DNA of 64,000 bases from Rhodococcus wratislaviensis (lineage in GTDB: Bacteria > Actinomycetota > Actinomycetes > Mycobacteriales > Mycobacteriaceae). Position numbers and translations under genes: made by a program. This document shows, in pieces, positions 1 to 8,519 of this stretch. The stretch spans positions 186,001 through 250,000 of the forward strand of contig NZ_UAUI01000028.1 in NCBI RefSeq assembly GCF_900455735.1, read 5' to 3'. The notes beneath the pieces are model-generated. The model was not told the origin of the DNA, made no database searches, and worked only from the letters and a program-made list of their open reading frames with translations. Position 1 is the stretch's first letter, and each line of letters begins with the position of its first letter.

Positions 1-283
1 GTATTGGCCCCGAGAACCATTCGCTGCTCGGTGCTGTACACGGCAGGGCGGTGGTCGAGCAACTCGAGTGCGGTTTTGATCGGTGTGGTGCGGGGGGAGG
101 GTCCGGCTCAGCGTGTGCGCGTTGGTGAGTATTTCGTAGCGAAAGATTCTGTAAAGGAACGTAAGTACGGGGGGACAGGGTCACCTCCCTGATCCCTGCG
201 GTGCGCTGACTGTGTGGTGACGAACCGGGGAGCGGATTGACACCGCCCCTCGGTGACTCGACCAGGTTGGGGCGTCGATCCGC
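1..283. other. Left-edge region without a secure gene
   Basis: No complete gene is supported here. Read on the minus strand, roughly positions 1-110 give a protein-like stretch (including TALELLDHRPAVYSTEQRM) that continues off the left edge. It could be the 5' part of a leftward gene, but no start codon with a ribosome site is visible, so it is not called as a CDS. The plus-strand reading is an arginine/serine-rich shadow. Confidence 0.3.
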
Positions 284-289
284 TATCGT
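284..289 (+). promoter_or_regulatory. Putative -10 element of a leaderless promoter
   Basis: TATCGT fits the actinobacterial TANNNT -10 pattern and ends 6 nt before the ATG at 296, the spacing expected for a leaderless transcript. No Shine-Dalgarno sequence precedes that ATG, which fits. There is no convincing -35 at a standard distance. Confidence 0.35.
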
Positions 290-295
290 CTACGG

Positions 296-1666
296 ATGAG
301 CGATGACGCGACTCCGTCCGGTCCAACCCGCGCTCCGACGAGCACCCGGCGGGCGGTGCTCAACACGATGAAGGGCTCGGCAGGAAACCTCGTCGAGTGG
401 TACGACGTGTACATCTACACGGTCTTCGCCACGTACTTCGAGGCGCAATTCTTCGACGAGAACGACGCCAACTCCACGCTGTACATCTATGCGATCTTCG
501 CGGTCACCTTCGTCATGCGACCGGTGGGGTCCTGGTTCTTCGGCCGGTTCGCCGACCGCCGTGGCCGCAAGGCGGCCCTGATGCTCAGCATCACCATCAT
601 GTCGTCGTGCTCCTTCTTGGTGGCGGTCATGCCGACACGTGAAGTCATCGGGTATTGGGCGGCAGTGATTTTGGTCGTCGCTCGCCTGGTACAGGGATTT
701 GCCACGGGTGGGGAGTACGGCACCTCGGCGACGTACATGTCCGAAGCGGCGACCGCGAATCGGCGCGGCTTCCTGTCGTCTTTCCAGTACGTGACCCTCG
801 TGGGAGGTCACGTGCTCGCGCAGTTCACGCTCCTGATCGCGCTCAGCGTTCTCGATGTCGAGACGTTGAACGATTGGGGATGGCGGATCGGCTTCTTCAT
901 CGGCGGGATCGCTGCCCTGGTCGTGCTGTGGATTCGGCGCTCGATGGACGAGTCGCTCAGCGAGTCGCATCTGAAGGCCATCCGTGCGGGGGAGGACCGG
1001 ACGGCGGGGTCCTTGACGGAGTTGTTCACCAAGCACTGGCGTCCGCTGCTGCTGGTGTTCCTCATTACCGCGGGTGGAACGGTCGCGTTCTACACCTACA
1101 GTGTCAACGCGCCGGCGATTGTGAAGTCCACCTTCGGGGCCGACCGGGCGCTGACGGCAACCTGGATCAACCTGCTGGGGCTGATCTTGCTGTTGCTGCT
1201 GCAGCCGATCGGCGGCATCATCAGCGACCGGGTCGGGCGCAAGCCGCTCCTGATCTTCTTCGGTGTGGGTGGAGTCCTCTACACCTACGTCCTGCTCACC
1301 TATCTTCCGCGGACCACCTCGCCGCTATCGGCGTTCGTGCTGGTCGCGGTCGGCTACGTCATCCTCACCGGTTACACCTCGATCAACGCGATCGTGAAGG
1401 CGGAGCTGTTCCCCGCCGACATCCGTGCCTTGGGGGTCGGACTGGGTTATGCGCTCGCGAATTCCATCTTCGGCGGTACGGCGCCGGTACTTTTCCAGGC
1501 GTCCAAATCGGCCGGTCACGTGGGCTGGTTCATCTCCTACGTGACGGTTGTGATCGGGGTCAGCTTGCTGGTCTACATCTTCGGGCTGAAGAACAAGTCG
1601 GTCACGGTGCTCGATCGCGAGCAGGGGAGCGCCTGGGGCGTGCCCGTGTCTTCGCGTCCAAGCTGA
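296..1666 (+). CDS. MFS transporter, metabolite:H+ symporter (MHS/KgtP-like)
   Basis: A 456-residue integral membrane protein, probably a proton-coupled importer of a small organic acid or osmolyte at the cytoplasmic membrane. It has the MFS signature FGRFADRRGRK near residues 82-92 between TM2 and TM3, the MHS-type RLVQGFATGGEYGTSATY at about 130-147, and the second-half repeat ISDRVGRKPLL near 310. The NLVEWYDVYIY start of TM1 is typical of the alpha-ketoglutarate permease/ProP/ShiA group. Twelve hydrophobic segments can be counted and the length is normal. The ATG lies 6 nt behind a TANNNT element, suggesting leaderless expression. The substrate cannot be read from the sequence; dicarboxylate or aromatic acid are equally possible. 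Confidence 0.9.
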   Translation: MSDDATPSGPTRAPTSTRRAVLNTMKGSAGNLVEWYDVYIYTVFATYFEAQFFDENDANSTLYIYAIFAVTFVMRPVGSWFFGRFADRRGRKAALMLSITIMSSCSFLVAVMPTREVIGYWAAVILVVARLVQGFATGGEYGTSATYMSEAATANRRGFLSSFQYVTLVGGHVLAQFTLLIALSVLDVETLNDWGWRIGFFIGGIAALVVLWIRRSMDESLSESHLKAIRAGEDRTAGSLTELFTKHWRPLLLVFLITAGGTVAFYTYSVNAPAIVKSTFGADRALTATWINLLGLILLLLLQPIGGIISDRVGRKPLLIFFGVGGVLYTYVLLTYLPRTTSPLSAFVLVAVGYVILTGYTSINAIVKAELFPADIRALGVGLGYALANSIFGGTAPVLFQASKSAGHVGWFISYVTVVIGVSLLVYIFGLKNKSVTVLDREQGSAWGVPVSSRPS

Positions 1667-1773
1667 TCCCCGGTCAGGTTCCAGGGGAATCGGTGCCGGC
1701 ACCAGTGTGAACAGGTCAGTTTCTGGCGGGTTATGACTTCGCCGTCGGAGGTGACCGGCTCCGGTCTGGCGGG

Positions 1774-1791
1774 CGACCGGCATGCCGGTCG
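1774..1791. promoter_or_regulatory. Perfect 18-bp palindrome in a 240-bp intergenic stretch
   Basis: CGACCGGCATGCCGGTCG is perfectly self-complementary and lies between the convergent MFS permease (ends 1666) and the flavoprotein gene (ends 1907). A second inverted repeat, GCGGTCG...CGACCGC, is at 1840-1860. They may be a bidirectional terminator without a U-tract or a dimeric repressor site. The rest of 1667-1906 holds no ORF I can defend, though part of it looks protein-like and may be gene debris. Confidence 0.4.
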
Positions 1792-1906
1792 TATAGTCGC
1801 GACGACCTGGCCACCCTGGTGATCGACGAGGGGGACGGCGCGGTCGACGACCTCGACCGCTACTCTGCTGCCGCATAGGGCGACACGGTCGTCAACTACC
1901 TGAGAG

Positions 1907-3133
1907 TCATTGTCCGGGATCGGGTCGTGCCTGCAGCGCCGGCGCGGCGGCGGCAAGCAGCGCGTCGCGGTCTCGGTTCAACGGGGGATAGATGCGTCGG
2001 GTGTTGATCGTGACCTTGGTGGCTTTGGCTTGCGCACCGCGCGACACCACCTGGCGATCCCACCCCTCGGTGTACACCGCCCCCGCCGGTCCCAGGTCGA
2101 GAATCGTAGCGTACCAAGGGATCCGGAGCGGGAGCATCGGCTCCCCGAGAAGATCGCCGATGACGTTGTAGCCCGCGTAGCGGCCCATCGGGCGCCCATG
2201 CTGGCACGACATCACCGACAGGTGGCCATCGTCCACCCGTGCCGCGGCGACGTCACCGGCGGCGAATACTCCGGGCGAGCCGACCACCCGCAGATAGTCG
2301 TCGACCGGCAAGCGACCGAGCCGGTCGCGGTCGGGACCGAGCTGCGCGGTCAGCGGATTCGCCCGCATGCCCGCACACCAGACGACGGTGCCCGCGGCCA
2401 GCACCTCACCGGAGGAGAGCGTCACTCCGTGCTCGTCGACAGCTGCGACGCCGACACCGGTCATCGTCTCGACGCCGTTGTCGGACAGAGCCGCTTCGAT
2501 TACCGGTCGCGCCGATGCTCCCATGTCGGAACCGACGTAGGGGTTGTGGTCGATCAGCACCACCCGCGGTTCGACGTTGCGTCCCGCGCACACCTTTGCC
2601 AGCATTCCGGGCAACTCGGACGCCGTCTCGATACCCGTAAGTCCGGCGCCGACCACCACCACGGTCGCCGCACCCACGTCCGCTCGGCCGTCGGACAGCG
2701 CGGCCAGGTGGCGCTGTAGCTTCGTAGCGCCGTCGTAGGTGTCCACGTCGAAACCGAATTCCCGCAAACCGGGGATGTCGGGTTTCGCTACCCGACTGCC
2801 CAGTGCCAGGACCAAGCGGTCGTACCGCTGTGTGTGCTGTGCCCCGTGACCCGAGAGGGTGACGCTGCGCGCGGCGGTGTCGATCGCCGTCACCTCGGCG
2901 GCGACGTGCCCGACGTCGACCGGGTCGAGCACGTCGCTCAGTGGGATGCGGCACGCACTCAGGTCTGCCTCGTAATTGCGGACCCGGATGTCGTGGAACG
3001 GCTGCTTACTGATCACCGTGACATCGACGGTGTCTGCTGCGTCGAGTTCGTCGAGCCGCCGGGCCGCTCCCAGCGCGGCCCATAGGCCGGCGAATCCCGA
3101 GCCGAGGACGAGGACCCGCTTGGAATCAGTCAC
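1907..3133 (-). CDS. FAD-dependent NAD(P)H dehydrogenase, NDH-2-like
   Basis: A 408-residue flavoprotein of the pyridine nucleotide-disulphide oxidoreductase superfamily, closest in layout to type II NADH dehydrogenases, which pass electrons from NADH to quinone without pumping protons. An N-terminal FAD Rossmann motif (VLGSGFAGLWAALGAARR) starts at about residue 8. The NAD(P) motif VVVVGAGLTGIETASELP lies near 158, and GVFAAGDVAA near 290 contacts FAD. No CxxxxC redox pair is seen, so it is not a disulphide reductase. It lacks an obvious C-terminal amphipathic anchor, so membrane association is uncertain. It is a single leftward gene, convergent with the MFS permease. The electron acceptor is inferred. 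Confidence 0.85.
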   Translation of the reverse strand: MTDSKRVLVLGSGFAGLWAALGAARRLDELDAADTVDVTVISKQPFHDIRVRNYEADLSACRIPLSDVLDPVDVGHVAAEVTAIDTAARSVTLSGHGAQHTQRYDRLVLALGSRVAKPDIPGLREFGFDVDTYDGATKLQRHLAALSDGRADVGAATVVVVGAGLTGIETASELPGMLAKVCAGRNVEPRVVLIDHNPYVGSDMGASARPVIEAALSDNGVETMTGVGVAAVDEHGVTLSSGEVLAAGTVVWCAGMRANPLTAQLGPDRDRLGRLPVDDYLRVVGSPGVFAAGDVAAARVDDGHLSVMSCQHGRPMGRYAGYNVIGDLLGEPMLPLRIPWYATILDLGPAGAVYTEGWDRQVVSRGAQAKATKVTINTRRIYPPLNRDRDALLAAAAPALQARPDPGQ

Positions 3134-3187
3134 CCCGATATCGTGCCAGGTCCACGCCGGGGCGACCGCTGGATCACGCGGGATCGT

Positions 3188-3463
3188 TCATCCAGCCGAA
3201 CTGGTTCCCTGCGTGAGCCGGGCTACCAGGTCGACGTAGCCCTGCTTGGCGTCGGCGCTGCTCGTACCTGTCAACTTGGCCCAGGCGTCGTACTTGGCGC
3301 GGTTGACCATGTCGAGCCGACCGGGCCGCTTGCCCTCGACGTCACCCTTCGACCCCTGCTTGTACAGCGCGTACAGCCGCAGCAGTTCATCGTTGGCCGG
3401 CCTCGAGGTGAGCTTCTTGATGTTCTCCTGTGCGTCGGCAAACGCCTGATCCAGATCCGACAT
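3188..3463 (-). CDS. Acyl-CoA-binding protein
   Basis: A 91-residue soluble protein matching the acyl-CoA-binding protein fold, which sequesters and carries long-chain acyl-CoA esters. The family pattern is visible: an N-terminal helix (FADAQENIKKL), then LRLYALYKQGSKGDV, and the Trp-containing DAWAKLTGTSSADAKQGYV, with the conserved Tyr/Lys residues that contact CoA. The frame stays open further upstream, but the ATG at 3463 gives the exact family length and follows an AGGGG ribosome site, so it is preferred. ACBPs are common in lipid-rich actinobacteria. It is transcribed alone and leftward, divergent from the membrane gene at 3635. Confidence 0.9.
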   Translation of the reverse strand: MSDLDQAFADAQENIKKLTSRPANDELLRLYALYKQGSKGDVEGKRPGRLDMVNRAKYDAWAKLTGTSSADAKQGYVDLVARLTQGTSSAG

Positions 3464-3634
3464 GGGTACCCCTGGCTCTCGGACGGACTCTTCGACGCAA
3501 TCGTAACGCCGGAGCCGATGGCGCCTGATCCGTTCGCTCGGAGTCGGCGGCGCGATCGTGTTCGGGCAGAGCGAGCAGCTGCACGGGGATACTGTGGGCG
3601 CGAGCACCTCGTCACCCGACAGAGGAGAACGCCC

Positions 3635-4081
3635 ATGCGCACCTTCGTGCATCTGGTCCTGTTCGCGTGCGCCATCGCGGTCGCGGTCGGCGCCTTCTTT
3701 CCGATCGTCGGCGAAATACAGCCGAGCGATGTCGCGCTGATCGATCTGCGCGACGGTTTCCCCACCGGGTTCACCTTCGAGCAGGTCGAGTATCAGTCCG
3801 TGGTGTTCTACAAGTCGGCGACGGCGCTGCTGCTGCTGGCTGCGATTCTGCTGCTGGTCGCCGCCCTGGTGGGTTCACGCGCGGCCGGGTGGCTGGGCGT
3901 GATCGTGGGGGTCGGTACCACTGCGGTGTTCCTGTGGCGGCTCCATGACCGCGTCGGTGACTTCGTCCGCGACAACTACGACAACGTGCTCAGCGGCCGT
4001 TGGGGGCTGTACCTCGTCGGCGGCGGCCTGGCAATCGCGCTGCTTGCCCTGCTGGTGCCGAAGGAACGACAAACGGCGTGA
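3635..4081 (+). CDS. Four-helix membrane protein of unknown function
   Basis: A 148-residue protein with four predicted membrane helices (about residues 3-21, 62-82, 87-105 and 127-145). An extracytoplasmic loop of about 40 residues follows the first helix. The start is set by AGAGGAGA at 3621-3628, 7 nt before the ATG. The frame is open far upstream, but that part overlaps the divergent acyl-CoA-binding gene and looks like shadow. I do not recognise the family; nothing catalytic is visible. The next gene, a lipid methyltransferase, is 219 bp away, so co-transcription is possible but not shown. Confidence 0.7.
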   Translation: MRTFVHLVLFACAIAVAVGAFFPIVGEIQPSDVALIDLRDGFPTGFTFEQVEYQSVVFYKSATALLLLAAILLLVAALVGSRAAGWLGVIVGVGTTAVFLWRLHDRVGDFVRDNYDNVLSGRWGLYLVGGGLAIALLALLVPKERQTA

Positions 4082-4300
4082 GTCGAGCCCATTCGACGAC
4101 GGCGAGTCGGCGTCGAGAAGCAGGGGTGACGCCGAGCGGGAATTGGTGTGATGGTGTGCGGCGATGGGGGTTCCGTCGATATGGTCGACGAGGTTGGTTT
4201 GCAGGACGTCTGGTGCGGGTTGACAGGCCTGTGGGTCACGACGAGCGCGGTGAACTGAACAGCCGCGGTGGTGCGGACCCACACTCTGATGGAGGTGTGT

Positions 4301-5644
4301 ATGACGGTCTCTGACACGGTGGCGCCGCTGGTTCGTGCCGTGCTGGGTGCGCAGGTCCCGGTAGGGATCAGGTGTTGGGACGGTAGTCGCAGTGGGCCTT
4401 CGGATGCGCCGTGGCAGGTGCACATCGTCAATCGGCGTGGTCTTCGGCGGTTACTGTGGGCGCCCAACGACCTCGGTTTCGCTCGGGCCTACGTCTCCGG
4501 CGATATCGACATCGAGGGCGACCTGCTTGCTGGACTGGATGTGTTGGAGCAGATGTCGGACCCGAGTAGGGGTCCCGGTGTACGGATAGACAGACAAACG
4601 AAGAAGGCGCTGGTGACAGCGGCGCTGCGTCTGGGGATCATCGGTCTGCCACCGAAGCCGCCGGCGGAGGAGATGAAACTCGCGCGCGGGCACCGGCATG
4701 ACAAGGGTCGTGACGCCGCCGCGATCAGTCACCACTACGACGTCGGCAACGACTTCTACCGGCTCGTGCTCGGTGAGTCGATGACCTACTCATGCGCGTA
4801 CTGGGTGCAGCAGAGCGAGGATCTGGATGCGGCCCAGTACGCCAAATGCGATCTGGTTGCGCGCAAGCTCGGCCTGACCGCGGGGATGCGGGTACTCGAC
4901 GTCGGCTGCGGGTGGGGGACCTTCGCGTTGCATGCGGCCCGGGAGTACGGCGTGCACGTCGTCGGTGTCACCCTGTCCCACGAGCAGGCGAAGTACGCCG
5001 GCAAACGGATGGTCGACGCGGGCGTGGGGGACTTGGTGCAGATCCGGGTTCAGGACTACCGCGACGTCGCCGACGGTCCCTACGATGCGATTTCGAGCAT
5101 CGGCATGGCCGAGCACGTCGGTGCCGCGATGCTGTCGACCTATGCCGCGGACCTGTTCGCGTTGCTACGCCCGCGGGGGCGGTTGCTCAACCACGCGATC
5201 TCGCGGCGACCAGGCAAATCCGATGCCACGTTCTCCAAGACGTCCTTCATAGATCGCTATGTTTTCCCCGACGGAGAAATCGAACCGATCGCGCCGATGA
5301 TCGAGGCGCTCGAAGGGGCCGGTTTCGAGGTGCGCGACGTCGAGTCGCTGCGCGAGCACTACGCGTTGACTCTGCGGGCCTGGGTGGGGAACCTCGAGGC
5401 GAACTGGGACGAGGCGGTGGCGTACAGCAGCGCCGGTCGGGCACGGGTATGGCGGCTGTACATGGCCGGCGCGGCGTTGGCTTTTGCGGGTAATCGACTC
5501 GGGATCAACCAGGTTCTGGCAGTCAAATCCTCCGAACGGGGTCACAGCGGCATGCCCGGTACCCGTGACGAACTCTTGCAGCCATCCGCACAGATACCAT
5601 CTCGACAGGATCGCGAACAGGGAAAACCGTTGGGAAGTGGTTAA
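4301..5644 (+). CDS. Cyclopropane-fatty-acyl-phospholipid synthase family methyltransferase
   Basis: A 447-residue SAM-dependent enzyme of the CFA synthase/mycolic acid cyclopropane synthase family, which transfers a methylene or methyl group from SAM to the double bond of an unsaturated acyl chain. Visible hallmarks are the HHYDVGNDFYRLVLGESMTYS block (about 145-165) and the SAM motif VLDVGCGWGTFALHA near 197. VGVTLSHEQ follows at about 222 and GMAEHVG near 265. An N-terminal domain of about 120 residues (WAPNDLGFARAYVSGDIDIEG) is typical of the longer family members. GGAGGT at 4291-4296 fixes the start. Tuberculostearic acid (10-methyl) or cyclopropane lipid synthesis are both plausible products. 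Confidence 0.9.
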   Translation: MTVSDTVAPLVRAVLGAQVPVGIRCWDGSRSGPSDAPWQVHIVNRRGLRRLLWAPNDLGFARAYVSGDIDIEGDLLAGLDVLEQMSDPSRGPGVRIDRQTKKALVTAALRLGIIGLPPKPPAEEMKLARGHRHDKGRDAAAISHHYDVGNDFYRLVLGESMTYSCAYWVQQSEDLDAAQYAKCDLVARKLGLTAGMRVLDVGCGWGTFALHAAREYGVHVVGVTLSHEQAKYAGKRMVDAGVGDLVQIRVQDYRDVADGPYDAISSIGMAEHVGAAMLSTYAADLFALLRPRGRLLNHAISRRPGKSDATFSKTSFIDRYVFPDGEIEPIAPMIEALEGAGFEVRDVESLREHYALTLRAWVGNLEANWDEAVAYSSAGRARVWRLYMAGAALAFAGNRLGINQVLAVKSSERGHSGMPGTRDELLQPSAQIPSRQDREQGKPLGSG

Positions 5645-5806
5645 TGTGACCGGCGACAGCTCTGCTGCTGAGCGGTTGTCCGGTGTAACGCCATAGCGCC
5701 GTTCTGCGCGTGCCGAGGGACCGCGCAAAACCCAGGCGGGTTGAACGGTGCCGAGCGCGACGCGGCAATAGGGTCGTGATGAGATCCCCGAGTGTGAGGA
5801 GGGCGC

Positions 5807-6724
5807 GTGCGGTTCGCGCTGGACGATTTATTGGCTGACGTGCCTGCGGACCAGGTCGATGAAGCTCGGAGTTTCTACAACTCGCGGGCAGCCGGCCGTG
5901 GCCCCAGCTCTCCCGAGGAGTTGAGGGAAACGCGGGCGAGGCGGTCCGCTACTTCTCCCGCCGATCCACCGGCGATTGAAAAGATGGTCGAAGCCGCGGG
6001 AGTGCGTGTCCCGGTGAGGATTTTCACTCCCACAGAGGGCCGAGCGCGGGGCGTCTACCTGGACATACACGGGGGCGGCTTCTACATGGACTCCGCAGCG
6101 CGAGACGACGGGCGTAACCGCAGGCTCGCAGACACTCTCCATATCGCCGTCGTCAGCGTCGACTACCGGCTGGCGCCCGAGCACCCGTGGCCGGCCGCAC
6201 CCGACGACTGCGAGGCGGCGGCGCTCTGGCTCGTTGAACACGCTGATGACCACTTCGGATCCTCCCGACTGGCGATCGGGGGGCGATCGGCGGGAGCGAC
6301 ACTCGCTCTGGCAACCCTGCTCCGACTGAGGGACAGCGGCGACGTCGAGGGGTTCACCGGCGCCGCACTCCAATTCGGCACCTATGACTTGAGCGCGCAG
6401 ACTCCGGCCGGACGTCGGATCGCAGACGAATATTTTCTCCAGGCCTACGTCGGCCACGTGGAAGATCGCACCGCTCCCGACATTTCTCCCATCTACGGTG
6501 ACCTCCACGGCCTTCCCCCGGCGCTGCTGGTCGTCGGGAGCACAGACGTGCTGTTGGAAGACAACCTCGCGATGGCAGGTCGGCTCTCCGCCGTCGGCAA
6601 TGACGGCGAACTCCGGATCTATCCCGAGTCGCCCCACGGGTTCACGGGCCACCCCACGGCAATGGCCAGGACGGCGCTCAGCGGCATCGATTCATGGCTG
6701 CTCGAGCGGTTCGCCCAACCGTAG
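5807..6724 (+). CDS. Alpha/beta hydrolase, hormone-sensitive-lipase-like esterase
   Basis: A 305-residue hydrolase of the HSL family (esterase class IV). The oxyanion-hole motif HGGGFY is near residue 89, the nucleophile elbow GGRSAGA (Ser) near 162, the catalytic Asp in VVGSTDVLLEDN near 247, and the His in SPHGF near 280. The triad is therefore complete. The YRLAPEHPWPAAPDD segment before the nucleophile is also family-typical. It starts at GTG 5807 after GAGGAGGG. No signal peptide is evident, so it should be cytoplasmic. The natural ester substrate cannot be deduced. It stands alone, convergent with the SRPBCC gene. Confidence 0.88.
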   Translation: MRFALDDLLADVPADQVDEARSFYNSRAAGRGPSSPEELRETRARRSATSPADPPAIEKMVEAAGVRVPVRIFTPTEGRARGVYLDIHGGGFYMDSAARDDGRNRRLADTLHIAVVSVDYRLAPEHPWPAAPDDCEAAALWLVEHADDHFGSSRLAIGGRSAGATLALATLLRLRDSGDVEGFTGAALQFGTYDLSAQTPAGRRIADEYFLQAYVGHVEDRTAPDISPIYGDLHGLPPALLVVGSTDVLLEDNLAMAGRLSAVGNDGELRIYPESPHGFTGHPTAMARTALSGIDSWLLERFAQP

Positions 6725-6821
6725 GATCACTCGATGGCGATCAAGGTTGGGGCGCTGTCCTCCACGCCGGAAACCGGCGTGCATTTTCTCGCTCTCCGCG
6801 TCGGGGCCGACCGGCAGATGC

Positions 6822-7322
6822 CTAGCCGTCGGGAGTCCGAGCCCGAGACGTCGCTGTGGCAAACTCGGCCAGGTGGTGCAGCGAGTTGGTGAGATGCTCA
6901 GGACCGAACGGCGGGAACTGGAGGTATTCCCGGATGAACTGCGGCACCGCCGACCAGTCGTAGGTGAGCGTGACCTCGGTCTCGGACGGACCAAGCGGCA
7001 CCAGGTCGTAACGCCAGATCCAGCCGCCGAACTCCAGGTGACCGTCGTCATTCTCCTGCCCGGTCAGCCAGCCGATGGCGCGAGGTGGGTCGAGCACCTG
7101 GACCTGGTTGGCCACCTGATATTCGCCGTGTGGATGGTTTGGGTGATACATGTCCATCCGGAAGATCTGCCCAACCTCGGTCAGCGGCGACCGGTCGGCG
7201 GCTTGCTGCACCCAGCCGGTGCCGTCGATCACAGAATGGGTTGTCGGGTCGGCCAGCACGGCGAACACCCTGGTAGCGGGCACGGCGACAGTCAGGGTGG
7301 CGCTCACGTTCTCCCGGTCCAT
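6822..7322 (-). CDS. SRPBCC (START-like) family protein
   Basis: A 166-residue single-domain protein with the SRPBCC helix-grip fold pattern: VAVPATRVFAVLADPTTHSVID at the N-terminus, alternating beta segments (YQVANQVQVLDPPRAIGW; TEVTLTYDWSAVP) and a long C-terminal helix. Such proteins bind hydrophobic ligands in a deep cavity (polyketide cyclase/dehydrase-like). A GTG 9 nt further upstream is in frame. The ATG at 7322 is preferred because AAGGAG sits about 10 nt before it, whereas the GTG would be almost on top of that site. The ligand is unknown. The methyltransferase gene upstream on the same strand ends 90 bp away. Confidence 0.75.
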   Translation of the reverse strand: MDRENVSATLTVAVPATRVFAVLADPTTHSVIDGTGWVQQAADRSPLTEVGQIFRMDMYHPNHPHGEYQVANQVQVLDPPRAIGWLTGQENDDGHLEFGGWIWRYDLVPLGPSETEVTLTYDWSAVPQFIREYLQFPPFGPEHLTNSLHHLAEFATATSRARTPDG

Positions 7323-7411
7323 GATGTGCACGCTCCTTCACCGAATCTTCGTGCCTCCCGCAGGAGCGGAAGGGGCATTCATTACATACAGACTGCGCGG
7401 CGACGCGGAAT

Positions 7412-8098
7412 TCATCGGTCGTGTGGGCAGCAGTCGGTGGCCCGTCCCGAAGGCCGATCGGCTAGCGGTCTAGTTTGCCGGCGTGCGGTGATTGCGCCGT
7501 GAGGCCTGTGGCCGATCCCCGTTCGCGTATGCGTCTCGATCACCTCGAAGCCGGCCGTGACCAATTTCTGGCTGAGTTCGGCAACAGGCCATCGATAGGC
7601 AGTGGTTACGGCATGGTCGAATGTCCCTACGGTTGCTGCTTCGAAGAAGCCCACCAATAACCCTCCACCCGGCCGAATCACGCGCGCGAACTCGGCGAGC
7701 GGAGTCTGGATGTCCTGCGGACTGTGGTGAATGAGCGAGTACCAGGAAAGCACACCACCCAGTGATTCTGTCGTGGTGTCCAATGCCTCGAAGCCGCCGA
7801 CTTCGAAGGAAAGGCCTGGATACTCCATTCGAGCTCGTTCAACGAACTCAGGCACCAGATCGATCCCGCTCACGGCTGGTCCGCACTCGGCCAAGAAGTC
7901 TGTCCACTGCCCCGGGCCGCACCCAGCGTCGAGCACGGGACCTGTCAGGGTGGCGGCCCAGCTGCTCACCAGGGCCCGATCGGTTGGGTGTGTCGACGTC
8001 ATGGAGCCAAAGAGATTCGCGTACTCCTGGGATCTGGCCGAGTATGACTCTCGGACGGTGTCGCCTGGTTGGGTGCTCGTATTCGCCATGCCGTCCAT
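7412..8098 (-). CDS. Class I SAM-dependent methyltransferase
   Basis: A 228-residue methyltransferase with motif I VLDAGCGPGQW near residue 55, the acidic SAM-ribose residue in SGIDLVPEFVERAR near 79, and motif LSWYSLIHHSP near 117. It ends with GGGLLVGFFEAATVG and a C-terminal tail. The layout matches the UbiE/Methyltransf_11 group acting on small molecules. Two in-frame ATGs (8098 and 8089) are possible starts and neither has a clear ribosome site. The last 25 or so residues (arginine- and cysteine-rich) do not resemble the family and may be a read-through extension. The substrate is unknown. Confidence 0.75.
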   Translation of the reverse strand: MDGMANTSTQPGDTVRESYSARSQEYANLFGSMTSTHPTDRALVSSWAATLTGPVLDAGCGPGQWTDFLAECGPAVSGIDLVPEFVERARMEYPGLSFEVGGFEALDTTTESLGGVLSWYSLIHHSPQDIQTPLAEFARVIRPGGGLLVGFFEAATVGTFDHAVTTAYRWPVAELSQKLVTAGFEVIETHTRTGIGHRPHGAITARRQTRPLADRPSGRATDCCPHDR

Positions 8099-8519
8099 GA
8101 TTGTTCATGGGGTGCCCCGTTGCCGAACCAACGGTGGGATGAATTCTGCCGCCGCGCGTGGATCCTTGAATACTTCTGTGGGACGTATTGTTTCTCCGGT
8201 GAGTAGAGATAGTTGGGCAGATCATTACTGCGGCCCATCAATGCAGGGGGAGACTCGAGGTCTCTGTGCAGCCGAGTTCTGAAAGAGCGTTCTCCCGTTG
8301 TGTCGGTGCAGCGAAGGCCGAAACGGACGTGGGTGACGCCCGGACCGCGCTCAGGCCTGCGACCGTCAGCTACGGCTCACTCTCGAAATGGTTACGCGTA
8401 GGCATAGTCGAAGACGGAACGAGCGCGACGCATGTCGGCGAAGTAGCGGATCATCGAGCTCGGTGCGGAATGTGCTTTCGCTCCGCGTGATTCGTGGCCG
8501 CTGCCCGGAAGGAAGGTCC
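8099..8519. other. Intergenic stretch with a possible gene remnant
   Basis: About 420 bp without a defensible intact gene. On the minus strand, 8392-8517 stays open and reads like the C-terminus of a protein (ending RSVFDYAYA, then TAA), directly downstream of the lipoprotein gene but in a different frame. Only a 20-residue ORF from the ATG at 8454 could start there, and it has no ribosome site. I take it as a decayed gene end. The part near 8100-8390 shows nothing. Confidence 0.35.
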
